From positions 1 to 5,212 of the forward strand of contig CAIRTT010000422.1 in NCBI GenBank assembly GCA_903881535.1: 5,212 nt of DNA. The letters are read 5' to 3'. The notes under the pieces were generated by a model. The model ran no database searches. It was not told the origin of the DNA and was given only the letters and a program-made list of their open reading frames with translations. Below are positions 1 to 5,212 of this stretch, piece after piece (position 1 is the stretch's first letter; the number at the start of each line of letters is the position of its first letter). Source of the stretch: an uncultured Armatimonadota bacterium. Its GTDB lineage: Bacteria > Armatimonadota > Armatimonadia > Armatimonadales > Armatimonadaceae. The position numbers were made by a program, and so were the translations under genes.

Positions 1-737
1 CCGCCATTTGCACGCCCTTGGAAATCTGAGAGCAGCTCGTGCACGCGGCCACCGAAGTCATTGGTTGACATCAACGATGTCTCACCGCCCCGCGTCCACC
101 AGTGTCCGCAGAGCACTAAGAAAATGCGCGGCTGTTTGCGGATGAACTTTTGGAACACATCCTCACCAGAGTTGCCTGCAGCGCGCGAGTATGGCTTGCG
201 GTCACGCGCATCATCAACATCGGAGATATAGATGTGTGTCGTCACGATCACTGGCATATCCGGGTACTTTGCAAGCATCGCTTCAGCCCATGCAAGCGCC
301 CCATCACGGGGATCCGGTTCCAGGTGCAGGCTTAGCATCCGCTGACCAGCAGCCTCGAATATGTGAATCGCGCTGCACTCATCCGGGCTCAGCTCAAGCA
401 GCGTTTGGACTTTCTTGTGGTACGCAGCACCAAAGTTGCGGCGATAGACGTTTAGTGGACAGGTCTTGTCGGAAAGGACATCATAGTCATGATTTCCTGC
501 GACAACGCCGCAGGGGACCTTGCCGTAGAGGCGTGCCATGGCAGCTGCTGCAACATCCCATTCACCGGGCGTCTGGCCGCCGTTCTGAACGATGTCGCCA
601 ACGTGCGTAGCGAAAACGATGCGTTCCCGGCGTGCATTGTCGGCCAGCCACTGCGTCTGCGCGTGGAAGACATCCGGATATTTTTCGCTGTAGTTTTGCG
701 TATCCGAAAGTACCGCTACTGTGAAGTCAAATCGCAT
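1..737 (-). CDS. Calcineurin-like metallophosphoesterase, 'DTQ' type (3' end outside window)
   Basis: An open frame runs from ATG at 737 to the left edge without a stop, giving 245 complete codons; the C-terminus is missing. Visible phosphoesterase motifs, in order: LSDTQ (residues 10-14, motif I), GDIVQNG (47-53, motif II), GNHDY (81-85, motif III), THIYISD (167-173, motif IV His168) and CGHWW (210-214, motif V). The last visible stretch, LLSDFQGRANGG, resembles the (Y/F)Q-x-x-x-x-GG segment that follows the core in this subgroup. Family knowledge: these are two-metal phosphoesterases; the substrate of this subgroup is not known to me. Motif I has Gln for the usual His and motif V has Trp for the second His, so one metal site looks weakened. 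The protein starts directly in the first beta strand, so no signal peptide is seen. The start is fixed by an in-frame TGA just upstream and by AGGTGA at 744-749. It is divergent from the HD-domain gene. A specific substrate would be a guess. Confidence 0.88.
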   Translation of the reverse strand, partial: MRFDFTVAVLSDTQNYSEKYPDVFHAQTQWLADNARRERIVFATHVGDIVQNGGQTPGEWDVAAAAMARLYGKVPCGVVAGNHDYDVLSDKTCPLNVYRRNFGAAYHKKVQTLLELSPDECSAIHIFEAAGQRMLSLHLEPDPRDGALAWAEAMLAKYPDMPVIVTTHIYISDVDDARDRKPYSRAAGNSGEDVFQKFIRKQPRIFLVLCGHWWTRGGETSLMSTNDFGGRVHELLSDFQGRANG

Positions 738-743
738 CCAGAT

Positions 744-749
744 TCACCT
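744..749 (-). promoter_or_regulatory. Ribosome binding site of the phosphoesterase gene
   Basis: On the minus strand AGGTGA lies 6 nt before the ATG at 737. An in-frame TGA lies nearby upstream, so this site and that stop together set the start codon. Confidence 0.6.
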
Positions 750-777
750 ATGGAACAGTTTTTGAGGCGTTTTGCGA

Positions 778-783
778 ATCATA
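778..783 (-). promoter_or_regulatory. Possible -10 element for the phosphoesterase gene
   Basis: Minus-strand TATGAT matches TATAAT at five of six positions and would give a leader of about 30 nt carrying the AGGTGA site. No good -35 hexamer is visible at 16-18 bp, so this is a weak call. Confidence 0.28.
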
Positions 784-874
784 CACTGGAACGAGGTGCA
801 TTCCTGCGTATAAGCATCACCTGACCCATGAATACTGTTACAACTCATTAACGACTTAGTTTTTCATAAACGGC

Positions 875-880
875 TAGAAT
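875..880 (+). promoter_or_regulatory. Possible -10 element very close to the HD-oxygenase start
   Basis: TAGAAT (five of six to TATAAT, and a match to the TANNNT form) lies only 7 nt before the ATG at 888. Transcription would then begin at or next to the start codon. There is no Shine-Dalgarno sequence between it and the ATG, which fits a leaderless mRNA. The -35 region at about 850-858 is poor. Confidence 0.35.
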
Positions 881-887
881 ACGAGCT

Positions 888-1451
888 ATGAGCCTCCATC
901 CAACGACAGCCACCGTTATCGACCTCTTTGCCATGCATGGCAGCTCTGAATACGGTGGTGAAAATGTAACCCAGGAAGAGCATGCGCTGCAGTGTGCGGA
1001 GCTTGCGGCGGCGGATGGTGCACCGGCAACACTGGTTGCCGCGGCGCTCCTTCATGACATCGGGCACCTGCTGCACGACCTCCCGGCGGATGCGCCTGAG
1101 CGCGGCATCGATGACCTCCATGAGGCGCTTGGTGGCCGCTGGCTGGAGTCGCGTTTTGTTCCGGCGGTGACGGAGCCGGTCCGCCTGCATGTTGCGGCGA
1201 AGCGGTATTTGTGTGCGACTGAGCCGGCGTATGAGGCGGCGCTTTCGGAGCCAAGCCGGGTCTCGCTTGGGCTGCAGGGTGGTCCGTTCACCCCGGATGA
1301 AGTCGCGGAGTTTGAGATGAATCCCTTTTGGCGGGATGCTTTGCGGCTCCGTCGGTGGGATGACACTGGCAAGGTGGATGGCTTGGAGACCCGTTTGGTG
1401 ACGGAGTTTGCGGATGTTTTGGATGCCTGTGTGCTGCCGGAAGCGGAGTGA
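888..1451 (+). CDS. phnZ: PhnZ-like HD-domain mixed-valence diiron oxygenase (phosphonate degradation)
   Basis: A 187-aa cytoplasmic HD-domain protein. Family knowledge: PhnZ cleaves the C-P bond of (R)-2-amino-1-hydroxyethylphosphonate with O2, giving glycine and phosphate; the close relative TmpB acts on the trimethylammonio analogue. The key residues can be placed by eye: Tyr22 and Glu25 in YGGE (the substrate-induced gate of PhnZ), His32 in QEEHALQ, His56-Asp57 with His60 in LLHDIGHLL, His78, His101 and Lys105, Ser123, and Arg155 and Asp158 in LRRWDD. These correspond to the PhnZ iron ligands and substrate contacts as I remember them, with a constant offset of 2 and then 3 residues. Length is normal for the family. 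No phnY or tmpA hydroxylase, phosphonate transporter or regulator is in view, so the exact substrate is open. Start: the only sensible ATG, with no SD, possibly leaderless. It converges on tag. Confidence 0.87.
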   Translation: MSLHPTTATVIDLFAMHGSSEYGGENVTQEEHALQCAELAAADGAPATLVAAALLHDIGHLLHDLPADAPERGIDDLHEALGGRWLESRFVPAVTEPVRLHVAAKRYLCATEPAYEAALSEPSRVSLGLQGGPFTPDEVAEFEMNPFWRDALRLRRWDDTGKVDGLETRLVTEFADVLDACVLPEAE

Positions 1452-1509
1452 GCATTTCAGAGAATTCTGACTCTGCCAGCTGATTCGACCACGGATTGCC
1501 TTGCGCGGT

Positions 1510-2088
1510 TTAGTGTGTCGGAGGTTGGATAGGCGTGATGCCGGCGTGGACGGCCCACGGGGCCCCGGCAGCCAGCGCCGCAGCGTAACGCGGACATTCC
1601 TCTGCATGCGCTCCAATGCGAACGCCTGTCCCCATTAAAAACTCATCCTGTATCGTCGCACCCGTAAATTTAAAGTGGGTTTTGAAGAGGATCTGCCAAA
1701 CCTTGGGATCCGTTTCGCCAAGACCATACAGCCAGGTGCGCGCACTCCCGTAATCCATCGCTAAGGTTTCAAATGCCTGTGCGTTATGCCGAATCGCGAC
1801 GGCCTTCTGCGCGTGCCGGATGTTACGCACATCCGTAGTAATCTCTGCAAGTTCGGCATCCGATAAGCCTGCGATGGTCTCGACATCAAAGTCGTGCCAC
1901 ACCGCATCGAGACCGGCTCTACGCTTCAGAATAATTTCCCAAGACAGTCCAGCCTGTAGCACTTCGTAACAAAGTCGGGAAAAGAGCTGATTGTCGCTTG
2001 TTGGAGGGATGCCATGTTCGAGGTCGTGGTGATGAATGTGGATATCGGATGCTTTTCCAGAGCGGCACCAATCGCAGTAAGGGGTCAT
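1510..2088 (-). CDS. tag: DNA-3-methyladenine glycosylase I
   Basis: A 192-aa cytoplasmic base-excision repair enzyme of the Tag family (helix-hairpin-helix superfamily) that removes 3-methyladenine from alkylated DNA. Visible features: YCDWC at 4-8, HHHD at 19-22, YEVLQAGLSW at 41-50 (Glu42 and Trp50 match Glu38 and Trp46 of E. coli Tag), a VRNIRH helix at 87-92, FKFTGATIQDEFLMGTG at 139-155, and a C-terminal AHAEEC. Cys5, His21, His161 and Cys165 fit the zinc-snap pattern of Tag. The Tyr and Trp of the common YHD-x-EWG segment are both His here (HHDLEHG). The start is ATG 2088 because Tag proteins begin just before the first Cys; a TTG at 2139 would add 17 residues without family support. 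No SD is visible. It is a single gene, divergent from the exported-protein gene, with no sign of ada or other alkylation-repair genes nearby. Confidence 0.9.
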   Translation of the reverse strand: MTPYCDWCRSGKASDIHIHHHDLEHGIPPTSDNQLFSRLCYEVLQAGLSWEIILKRRAGLDAVWHDFDVETIAGLSDAELAEITTDVRNIRHAQKAVAIRHNAQAFETLAMDYGSARTWLYGLGETDPKVWQILFKTHFKFTGATIQDEFLMGTGVRIGAHAEECPRYAAALAAGAPWAVHAGITPIQPPTH

Positions 2089-2096
2089 AGATTCAG

Positions 2097-2102
2097 AGGA
2101 TA
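2097..2102 (-). promoter_or_regulatory. Possible -10 element adjacent to the tag start
   Basis: Minus-strand TATCCT fits TANNNT and ends 8 nt before ATG 2088, in a stretch lacking an SD. The match to TATAAT is only four of six and no -35 box is convincing. An alternative promoter further upstream is TTGGCG (2134-2139) with a 17-bp spacer and TAAATC (2111-2116), also weak. Confidence 0.22.
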
Positions 2103-2195
2103 TCGCGGCAGATTTAGCATGGATGCAAATCAACGCCAAGCTGATCCGGCAGTCTCACGAACACGCAGCTCTTCGTAGTTCGTCGGATCACCAAA

Positions 2196-2215
2196 TGTAG
2201 AACCGGTTGTCTACA
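2196..2215. repeat. Inverted repeat TGTAGA-N8-TCTACA
   Basis: The arms TGTAGA (2196-2201) and TCTACA (2210-2215) are perfect complements. The span between them includes the self-complementary AACCGGTT (2201-2208). No T-run follows on either strand, so a protein-binding site is more likely than a terminator. It lies between the two divergent genes, about 110 bp from tag and about 180 bp from the other start. Confidence 0.4.
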
Positions 2216-2312
2216 CCTGACTGGACACCGTTTTCTCCTTTCTGGAGTGGCATCCAGCGTAGTAAAAGGGTTCTTACAACAACCATATCGTGATACACAC
2301 ATAACGAATTGG

Positions 2313-2342
2313 TTGGAACTTACACCGTACAGTGGCTGTAAT
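2313..2342 (+). promoter_or_regulatory. Sigma70-like promoter for the exported-protein/icd cluster
   Basis: TTGGAA (2313-2318, four of six to TTGACA), an 18-bp spacer, then TGTAAT (2337-2342, five of six to TATAAT). Predicted start is around 2349, leaving a leader of roughly 50 nt before the ATG at 2398. Confidence 0.42.
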
Positions 2343-2346
2343 AACT

Positions 2347-2361
2347 CCGGTGTCACACTGG
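2347..2361. promoter_or_regulatory. Near-perfect dyad over the predicted transcription start
   Basis: CCGGTGT-C-ACACTGG is a 15-bp dyad with one mismatched pair. Its one-base centre makes an RNA hairpin unlikely, and it sits just downstream of the -10 box, which is a usual place for a repressor operator. No regulator gene is in the window. Confidence 0.32.
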
Positions 2362-2397
2362 TCGCGCGTGATGCGTACCAAATAGTGGAGCATGACT

Positions 2398-3111
2398 ATG
2401 AACAAGCATTTCATTAGCACAGCAGCAGCACTTTCGTTGCTCGGAATCGCCTGCACGGCAACAATTGCACTGACCACACATCCTCAAGAACAGGATGGCG
2501 TCGACATCCGCCTCAAGAAGTCAAAAGACAGACCTCTGATCGATAATGGTGGACGTGAGTCCTACGGCGGCCTCCCGCTGCGCGCGCAGGACACTAAAGT
2601 GGTGGTGCTTCCGGTCATCAATGGCAGCGGCGAAAAGGATGAGCGTCAGCGCTATGACCAAGCCGTCAAGGGTGACCAAGAGCTACAAAAGGTGTTTTCG
2701 GAGCGCGGCTTTGATGTCATCGCAGGCCAGGCAGTGCACCGGATGCTGATTGACAACGAAATTGACCTCACCAATGAAGAATATTGGAACCGGGCGACGC
2801 TCTACAAAGTCGGTAAGAAGCTGGGAGCACATCTGGTTGTCTTCGTGGTCATTGACAATGTCGAGCAGGTCCGCCAGTTCACTCCGGTCACTAAAGATCA
2901 GGAGCTTGTGGGTAAAGTCCGCTGCCGGACATGGGTCATCGATGCTGTGAACGAACGCGCAATCATCGCCAGTAAGAAAACAGAGGCATCGAGTAAGAAC
3001 TTTATTTATGCCGAAGTGGACAGCGGCGCGCGGCTCATCCGTAACACCGTTCCAAAGGCCGTCAAAAGTGGCGTTGAAGAGTTCGTGAATGGATACCGAA
3101 AATCTAAGTAG
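2398..3111 (+). CDS. Exported protein resembling the CsgG/TolB-N/GNA1162 group
   Basis: A 237-aa protein whose N-terminus (MNKHF, then a hydrophobic run over residues 6-25) looks like a signal peptide or N-terminal anchor. Cys19 follows GIA, a poor lipobox, so lipidation is doubtful. After a polar linker (26-64) comes VVVLPVINGSGEKDE (68-82), then an amphipathic helix with ERGFDVI (102-108), VHRMLIDNEID (113-123) and KKLGAHLVVFVVIDNVEQV (140-158). The order 'VLP-x-x-N', 'GF-x-V', 'lgA-x-x-VV' is the pattern I associate with CsgG, FlgO/TolB N-terminal and GNA1162/PelC-like periplasmic or outer-membrane lipoproteins; this is inference from the pattern. Function is unknown. Start: ATG 2398 has GTGGAG (2385-2390) 7 nt upstream, whereas ATG 2392 lies only 1 nt from it. 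It precedes icd by 87 bp and is probably the first gene of the rightward cluster. Confidence 0.75.
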   Translation: MNKHFISTAAALSLLGIACTATIALTTHPQEQDGVDIRLKKSKDRPLIDNGGRESYGGLPLRAQDTKVVVLPVINGSGEKDERQRYDQAVKGDQELQKVFSERGFDVIAGQAVHRMLIDNEIDLTNEEYWNRATLYKVGKKLGAHLVVFVVIDNVEQVRQFTPVTKDQELVGKVRCRTWVIDAVNERAIIASKKTEASSKNFIYAEVDSGARLIRNTVPKAVKSGVEEFVNGYRKSK

Positions 3112-3135
3112 GCTGTAGTGGGTATCGGACAAACT

Positions 3136-3168
3136 GGAGCAGGGCACGTGAAAACGGAGCCCTGTTTC
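3136..3168 (+). other. Hairpin in the icd leader
   Basis: GGAGCAGGGC (3136-3145) can pair with GCCCTGTTTC (3159-3168): ten base pairs including two G-U, with a 13-nt loop. A run of four As lies in the loop and no T-tract follows, so it is not a classical intrinsic terminator. It may separate or modulate expression between the upstream gene and icd, or protect the processed mRNA end. Confidence 0.4.
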
Positions 3169-3186
3169 CATGATGTGGCAGGCTGG

Positions 3187-3191
3187 AAGGA
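3187..3191 (+). promoter_or_regulatory. Ribosome binding site deciding the icd start
   Basis: AAGGA lies 7 nt before ATG 3199. It supports this start over an in-frame GTG at 3118 that would add 27 residues with no match to the family, including the leader hairpin as coding sequence. Confidence 0.65.
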
Positions 3192-3198
3192 AGAACAA

Positions 3199-4656
3199 AT
3201 GGAAAAGACACGGATCACAGTTGCACATGGGGATGGCATCGGGCCCGAGATCATGGCCGCAACACTTCGAATTCTGGCGGCGGCGGATGCGCGCCTTGAG
3301 CTTGAGAACATCGAGGTCGGTAAGGCCATATACGAGCGCGGATTTACGAGCGGGATTGCACCGGATGCATGGGAATCCATCCACCGGACTGGCGTTCTCC
3401 TGAAAGGCCCGATCACCACGCCACAAGGCGGTGGCTACAAAAGTCTCAATGTGACCCTCCGTAAGAGTCTCGGATTATATGCAAATGTGCGTCCCTGCGT
3501 TGCCTATGCACCATTTGTAAAAACACGTCACCCCAAAATGGATGTTGTCATCATCCGGGAAAATGAGGAAGACCTCTACGGAGGTATTGAGCACCGCCAA
3601 ACAGATGAGTGTGTCCAGTGTCTCAAGCTGATCACCCGCCCGGGCTGTGAGCGAATTGCGCGCTTTGCTTTCGAATATGCGCGTGCCCATGACCGCAAGG
3701 CTGTGACAACGTTCACCAAAGACAACATCATGAAGATGACCGATGGTCTCTTCCACAAAGTTGTGGATGAAGTTGCGCTGCAATACACAGACATCAAGAG
3801 CTCGCACATGATCATCGATATCGGGGCTGCGCGCCTCGCCGATACGCCTGAGCAGTTCGATATGGTTTTGACGAGCAACCTCTATGGCGACATCGTGAGT
3901 GATATCGCCGCACAGGTCGCAGGTTCCGTTGGGCTTGCACCGAGTGCGAATATTGGCGCGAGCGGCGCGATGTTCGAGGCGATTCACGGCAGTGCACCTG
4001 ACATTGCGGGCAAGGATATCGCAAATCCTGGAGGGCTCCTCCTCGCGGCGGTGATGATGCTTGTGCATGTCGGGCAGCCGGATGTCGCAGCGAAAATTCA
4101 GAATGCATGGCTGCGCACGATTGAGGATGGCATCCATACGGGTGACATTTACGTTGATGGTCAGAGCGCTGAGCTTGTTGGTACGACGGCATTTGCGGAT
4201 GCGGTTATCTCCCGCCTTGGTCAGCTTCCTGAAGTCCTGACACCGGTAGCCTATGCAGCGGTTAATAACCCTGCCAAGCTTGCGCACATGGTCCGTGAAG
4301 AGCGTGCACCGGCATTGCCGAAGGAGTTGGTGGGTGTGGATGTCTTCTTCCACTGGCGCGGTGACAAGCCTGCGACGCTTGCGCAGCATTTGCAGCTCAC
4401 CGATGGCGATGGTCTTCGTTTGACGATGATTTCAAACCGTGGGCTTACGGTGTGGCCAAATGCGGCATCGGATGCTTTCCTTGCTGACCACTGGCGGTGC
4501 CGGTTTGAGGCGAGTACGCCGACGGGACGTGTCACGCATCAGCAGATTATTCGCTTGCTTAGCCGCGTCGCCGATGCGGGCTACGACTTCATCAAGACGG
4601 AGAACCTGTGTACCTTCGATGGCATTCCGGGCTATGCGATGGGCCAAGGGCAGTAA
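3199..4656 (+). CDS. icd: Isocitrate dehydrogenase, long (Rickettsia/Thermus-like) type
   Basis: A 485-aa cytoplasmic TCA-cycle enzyme converting isocitrate to 2-oxoglutarate and CO2. The N-terminal HGDGIGPEI (10-18) is the beta-decarboxylating dehydrogenase signature. Substrate residues are visible: Ser82 and Asn84 in KSLNVT, Arg88, Arg98, Arg120 in IIRENEEDLYGG, Tyr127, and Lys174 in TKDNIMK. Metal ligands are Asp207, Asp231 and Asp235 (NLYGDIVSD). Residues about 378-485 form the C-terminal domain that makes this class longer than the roughly 416-aa E. coli enzyme, with LTMISNRGLTVWP, DHWRCRF and the end FDGIPGYAMGQGQ. The coenzyme loop reads HGSAPDIAGKDIANP (263-277): Asp268-Ile269 replaces the Lys-Tyr of NADP enzymes, so NAD+ use is likely although the family is often labelled NADP-dependent. 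A strong SD precedes it; the next gene starts 18 bp after its stop. Confidence 0.95.
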   Translation: MEKTRITVAHGDGIGPEIMAATLRILAAADARLELENIEVGKAIYERGFTSGIAPDAWESIHRTGVLLKGPITTPQGGGYKSLNVTLRKSLGLYANVRPCVAYAPFVKTRHPKMDVVIIRENEEDLYGGIEHRQTDECVQCLKLITRPGCERIARFAFEYARAHDRKAVTTFTKDNIMKMTDGLFHKVVDEVALQYTDIKSSHMIIDIGAARLADTPEQFDMVLTSNLYGDIVSDIAAQVAGSVGLAPSANIGASGAMFEAIHGSAPDIAGKDIANPGGLLLAAVMMLVHVGQPDVAAKIQNAWLRTIEDGIHTGDIYVDGQSAELVGTTAFADAVISRLGQLPEVLTPVAYAAVNNPAKLAHMVREERAPALPKELVGVDVFFHWRGDKPATLAQHLQLTDGDGLRLTMISNRGLTVWPNAASDAFLADHWRCRFEASTPTGRVTHQQIIRLLSRVADAGYDFIKTENLCTFDGIPGYAMGQGQ

Positions 4657-4674
4657 AGGTTCCGACATGGCGAG

Positions 4675-5212
4675 ATGAATAGAATGTTGACACGAAGATC
4701 AATACTTGTTGGATTTGGGGCTGTGGTTGCAGACGTTACCTTTGGCTGCGGTGGTGGCAGTGGCACACCGGCAACGCCAGCAGCCGGCACGCTGTCCCGG
4801 ATGATTTCCGAAGACACATTTACATTTGCCATTAAGGGGTCGAGTAAGTTTCCAACAGGTGGCTTTTCGTATTCCGGTACGGCAGTCCTTGTTGCGACAG
4901 ACAATGTGACACTTGGGTCGAAGTCGGGCCTCGTCAAGTTGACGGCGACAACAAACCTGTCCTTCAACGGTGAGCCGGATTCATCCGTGTCTGACACTTG
5001 GTATGGCTACGATGCGAATGGCAATATTTTGGAAGTGGCCAACAAGGATTCTGAAGATGCGTTGTTTGAGCAGACGAATCCATTTGTGTTCCTCCCAGGG
5101 ACATATGCGATCGGACAGAGTGGCAGCTACACAAAGACGAACGCGGATGACACGACGAGCAATGTGACCTGGGAAGTGCATGAAGAGTCGGTTGTCACGG
5201 TTCCGGCGGGCA
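4675..5212 (+). CDS. Tat-exported, possibly lipidated protein of unknown function (3' end outside window)
   Basis: An open frame of 179 codons runs off the right edge. The N-terminus MNRMLTRRSILVGFGAVVA has the twin-arginine motif TRRSIL (residues 6-11) followed by a hydrophobic stretch, and then VTFGC with Cys25 and GGGSG. This suggests Tat export with lipid attachment at Cys25, but the -3 and -2 residues (Thr, Phe) are poor for a lipobox and an Asp at 20 interrupts the hydrophobic region. A Pro/Ala/Thr linker (31-38) follows. The mature part is rich in Thr, Ser, Gly and aromatic residues in short alternating strands, as in beta-sandwich surface or periplasmic domains; I recognise no family and no catalytic motif. 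ATG 4684 (residue 4) is an alternative start with GGCGAG 9 nt upstream and keeps the RR motif. Only 18 bp separate it from icd, so co-transcription is likely. The C-terminal part is not visible. Confidence 0.8.
   Translation, partial: MNRMLTRRSILVGFGAVVADVTFGCGGGSGTPATPAAGTLSRMISEDTFTFAIKGSSKFPTGGFSYSGTAVLVATDNVTLGSKSGLVKLTATTNLSFNGEPDSSVSDTWYGYDANGNILEVANKDSEDALFEQTNPFVFLPGTYAIGQSGSYTKTNADDTTSNVTWEVHEESVVTVPAG

Larger units (their letters stand above)
2089..2397. other. Divergent intergenic region between tag and the exported-protein gene
   Basis: These 309 bases contain no credible gene on either strand. They hold the weak tag promoter candidates, a TGTAGA/TCTACA dyad near 2205, a sigma70-like promoter facing right, a second dyad over its predicted start point, and an SD next to the right-hand start. 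I see no riboswitch fold, tRNA or U-tract terminator. Confidence 0.55.

Noticed and set aside
191..824. Plus-strand open frames in the left part
   Set aside because: They are shadows of the minus-strand phosphoesterase, which carries five family motifs in order.
1452..1509. Bidirectional terminator between the convergent HD and tag genes
   Set aside because: Only a five-pair CAGAG/CTCTG stem with an 8-nt loop (1458-1475) is present, with no T-run on either strand.
864..1616. Long minus-strand open frame opposite the HD-oxygenase gene
   Set aside because: It is Arg-rich, low in recognisable motifs, lies antisense to a gene with a complete active site and also overlaps the end of tag.
2089..2139. 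TTG start adding 17 residues to tag
   Set aside because: Family members begin just before the first zinc Cys, and the extension has no recognisable content.
3118..3198. GTG start adding 27 residues to isocitrate dehydrogenase
   Set aside because: ATG 3199 has AAGGA at ideal spacing and begins right before the family's conserved N-terminus; the extension lacks an SD.
2683..3426. 247-codon minus-strand open frame across the exported-protein/icd junction
   Set aside because: It spans two supported plus-strand genes and the hairpin, and has no start signals or recognisable motifs.
3475..4389. 304-codon minus-strand open frame inside icd
   Set aside because: It is the antisense shadow of icd; the composition is full of Arg, Cys and His and no family pattern is visible.

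Overview
The window looks like chromosomal DNA of a free-living diderm bacterium. Base composition appears to be in the mid-50s %GC (estimated by eye). One protein carries a twin-arginine plus Cys export signal, and a second has an N-terminal export signal. Shine-Dalgarno sites are clear in front of some genes and missing in front of others. The set of families (a 'DTQ'-type metallophosphoesterase, a PhnZ-like HD oxygenase, and isocitrate dehydrogenase with the C-terminal extension of the Rickettsia/Thermus type) occurs in several phyla, including Acidobacteria, Verrucomicrobia, Armatimonadota and Alphaproteobacteria. I cannot place the organism more closely. I see no phage, IS, CRISPR, tRNA or rRNA signal.

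Layout. (1) 1-737, minus: a calcineurin-like metallophosphoesterase whose C-terminus lies beyond the left edge. (2) 738-887: a divergent promoter region. (3) 888-1451, plus: a PhnZ-type HD-domain oxygenase of phosphonate breakdown with every expected metal ligand. (4) 1510-2088, minus: DNA-3-methyladenine glycosylase I (tag), convergent with the HD gene across 58 bp. (5) 2089-2397: a 309-bp divergent intergenic region with a sigma70-like promoter and two dyads. (6) 2398-3111, plus: an exported protein resembling the CsgG/TolB-N/GNA1162 group. (7) 3199-4656, plus: isocitrate dehydrogenase of 485 aa. (8) 4675 to the right edge, plus: a Tat-exported, possibly lipidated protein of unknown function, running out of the window.

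How the genes relate. The left half holds single genes in alternating orientation and shows no common pathway, although both the phosphoesterase and the HD oxygenase could release phosphate. The three right-hand genes run in one direction. Gaps are 87 bp (containing a hairpin) and only 18 bp, so at least icd and the last gene are probably co-transcribed.

I do not see a clearly new multi-gene system. The best leads are the coenzyme-site residues of the isocitrate dehydrogenase, which point to NAD+; the phosphoesterase, which has lost two ligands of one metal site; the orphan PhnZ-like enzyme; two SD-less genes with -10-like hexamers just upstream of the start; and a dyad over the predicted transcription start of the right-hand cluster.
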